Positions 62,569 to 64,000 of a stretch of 64,000 nucleotides of DNA are shown piece by piece. Numbering within the stretch: the first letter of the stretch is position 1; each line of letters opens with the position of its first letter. The DNA is taken from assembly GCF_018130165.1 (NCBI RefSeq), contig NZ_JAFCLZ010000005.1:186001-250000 (forward strand). Direction: 5' to 3'. This DNA is from Bradyrhizobium sp. JYMT SZCCT0180. GTDB lineage: Bacteria; Pseudomonadota; Alphaproteobacteria; Rhizobiales; Xanthobacteraceae. The notes beneath the pieces were generated by a model. It searched no databases. It saw only the letters and a list, made by a program, of their open reading frames with translations, and had not been told where the DNA came from. Made by a program: the position numbers and the translations under genes.

Positions 62569-64000
62569 TCACGATGCCAGCGCGGTCCGAAGCATCCGCG
62601 CGAGATCGGAGCTGAGGTAAGGCTTCGGGAGTAGCAGCACGCCCGCATCGAGCCGGCCATGGTGGACGATGGCGTTCTCGGTATAGCCGGACGTATAAAG
62701 CACCTTTAGTCCCGGACGGCGTTTCAGCGCCTCGGTCGCGAGCTGACGGCCGTTCAGTCCTCCGGGGATTATCACGTCGGTGAACAGCAGATCGATGCGT
62801 TCGGGACGATCAATGATCGCCAGCGCCTCGGCGGCATTGCCAGCGGCCTGTGTGTGGTAGCCGAAACGGCTGATCTGGGCCACGACGTATTCGCGCACCA
62901 GCGCGTCGTCCTCGACAATCAGGATGGATTCGTCGCCGTGTTCGTTCCCCGCGATGCCGGCCTCGGCAGCCAGCGCGACCGGGACACCCGCCGCCTGCGG
63001 AAGGTAAAGCTTCACGGTGGTGCCGTGGCCCTGTTCGCTGTAGATCTTGATATGCCCGTTCGACTGTTTGACGAAGCCGTAGACCATGCTGAGACCGAGC
63101 CCCGATCCCTTCCCGACCTCCTTGGTGGTGAAGAATGGCTCAAACACCTTGTCGAGCAGGCTACCGGGGATTCCCTCCCCTGTGTCGCTCACCGCGATCA
63201 TGACGTAGTTGCCCGGATTAACCTCGCTGTTCATGCTGGCGTAGTTCTCGTCGAGCACGATATTCTTGGTTTCGAGCGTCAGCTTGCCGCCGTTCGGCAT
63301 GGCGTCACGCGCATTCAGTGCAAGGTTCAGGATCGCAGTCGAGAGCTGGCTCGGATCAATCAGGGCCGGTGCGGAATCGTGCACCAGCATCGATTCGATT
63401 TCGATCTGCTCGCTGAGGGTCGGTCGTAGCAACCGCACTGCATCGATGACCAGGACGTTGACGTCGGTGTTGCGCGGCTGCAGCGGTTGGCGACGGGCGA
63501 AGGCCAGCAAATGCCGCGTCAGGTCGGCCCCCCTCGCTGCGGCGGCGCCAATCATATCGGTGATCTGCCCGAGATGCGGACGATCCTTGACCGCATCGCC
63601 GAGGATTTCGATGGTTCCGGTGATCACGGTCAGAATGTTGTTGAAGTCGTGCGCGACACCACCGGTGAGTTGGCCGATGGCTTCCATCTTCTGCGCTTGC
63701 CGGACCTGGGCCTCGCTCGCCTCTATCTCCTGAAAACGTCTGACCATGGCCTCGGCCTTGCGCCGTTGTCGGATTTCCTCCTCAAGTGCCGCATTGGCCT
63801 GTTGAAGCTGCCTGCGTGTCGGCAGCACCAGGATCCGCGGCAGCATCAGCAGCAGAGCCGCCGTGATCACGGCCGATATCAGCGCCAGGACGCCTTTGGT
63901 TACGGCCTCGATGCCGTAGGCCGGCACCCACAAAGTGAGGATCGACAGCAGACGGGTCACCCCGCAGAATGCGGCGAAGATGGCGAATGTCCAGAATACG
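62569..64000 (-). CDS. Hybrid sensor histidine kinase with ethylene-receptor-like N-terminus, partial (5' end outside window)
   Basis: Sensor kinase cut by the right edge. Visible from the C-terminus: a receiver domain (SILIVEDDALVREYVVAQIS, phospho-aspartate in LLFTDVIIPGG), a HATPase domain (NLALNARDAMPNGG; VSDTGEGIP; TKEVGKGSGLGLSMVYGFV) and a HisKA box (GQLTGGVAHDFNNILTVITG). The N-terminal part has membrane helices and TLWVPAYGIEAVTKGVLALI, which resembles the ETR1-type sensor module. Before it comes AFCGVTRLLSIL, where ETR1-like proteins have the copper-binding CGxTH; the histidine is arginine here. An orphan kinase, convergent with the binding-protein gene. Confidence 0.85.
   Translation of the reverse strand, partial: VFWTFAIFAAFCGVTRLLSILTLWVPAYGIEAVTKGVLALISAVITAALLLMLPRILVLPTRRQLQQANAALEEEIRQRRKAEAMVRRFQEIEASEAQVRQAQKMEAIGQLTGGVAHDFNNILTVITGTIEILGDAVKDRPHLGQITDMIGAAAARGADLTRHLLAFARRQPLQPRNTDVNVLVIDAVRLLRPTLSEQIEIESMLVHDSAPALIDPSQLSTAILNLALNARDAMPNGGKLTLETKNIVLDENYASMNSEVNPGNYVMIAVSDTGEGIPGSLLDKVFEPFFTTKEVGKGSGLGLSMVYGFVKQSNGHIKIYSEQGHGTTVKLYLPQAAGVPVALAAEAGIAGNEHGDESILIVEDDALVREYVVAQISRFGYHTQAAGNAAEALAIIDRPERIDLLFTDVIIPGGLNGRQLATEALKRRPGLKVLYTSGYTENAIVHHGRLDAGVLLLPKPYLSSDLARMLRTALAS

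Noticed and set aside
1..64000. CRISPR arrays, tRNA or rRNA genes, transposases or phage genes
   Set aside because: None was recognised on either strand; repeats found are tandem or palindromic and lack CRISPR-type spacing.

Overview
The window looks like chromosome of a Bradyrhizobium-type alphaproteobacterium (Nitrobacteraceae). This rests on very GC-rich coding sequence with strong third-position bias, many ABC/TRAP/TTT solute-uptake systems, dispersed palindromic intergenic repeats of the kind common in Bradyrhizobium and Rhodopseudomonas, and several small proteins that resemble Bradyrhizobium hypotheticals. No rRNA, tRNA, CRISPR, insertion sequence or phage gene was found. Organism and functions are inferred from protein motifs and gene order; no database was searched.

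Layout. (1) 1-2.8 kb: a nitrate-type ABC uptake operon (NrtA, NrtB, partial NrtD) on the minus strand with a candidate sigma-54 promoter. (2) 3.1-8.4 kb: an intradiol ring-cleavage dioxygenase, a serine hydrolase and a DctPQM TRAP transporter. (3) 8.7-11.7 kb: an orphan HWE-type histidine kinase, a small hypothetical and an XRE regulator. (4) 11.9-18.8 kb: an FAD monooxygenase interrupted by a frameshift, a TTT-type binding protein, GST, enoyl-CoA hydratase, an isopropylmalate-dehydrogenase-like enzyme and a zinc alcohol dehydrogenase. (5) 19.0-25.7 kb: a complete dipeptide-type ABC transporter followed by a family III CoA-transferase. (6) 25.9-27.8 kb: a lone glycogen synthase and a small secreted glycine-rich protein. 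(7) 28.0-32.8 kb: alkylsulfatase, Baeyer-Villiger monooxygenase, a DUF1772 protein and a divergent MarR regulator with a clear palindromic operator.

(8) 33.0-39.4 kb is the most system-like part. An NMT1-type binding protein and a TetR gene diverge. Downstream lies an operon of permease, odd epimerase, GNAT, DapA-like aldolase and ATPase. Two related palindromes, one in each promoter region, suggest a single TetR regulon for import and breakdown of an unknown compound. (9) 39.5-45.0 kb: an FbpABC-type ABC transporter and an MFS exporter. (10) 45.3-51.6 kb: a two-subunit molybdenum hydroxylase (Ior type), then flavocytochrome c sulfide dehydrogenase (FccAB) and SoxXYZA. No SoxB or SoxCD is present here, and SoxY has a non-standard carrier C-terminus.

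(11) 51.7-57.5 kb: ferredoxin-NADP reductase and an enamidase-like amidohydrolase that diverge around a strong palindromic operator, then a membrane protein, RidA, nitronate monooxygenase and a cytochrome P460-like protein with a CX3CH heme motif. (12) 57.7-64 kb: low gene density with several very small proteins (one GcrA-like, one highly acidic, one SAM-domain), an ABC_sub_bind periplasmic protein, and a hybrid histidine kinase cut by the window end.

Taken together the region is mainly catabolic and chemolithotrophic accessory capacity: uptake systems paired with oxygenases, hydrolases and CoA enzymes for plant- or soil-derived organics, plus reduced-sulfur oxidation.
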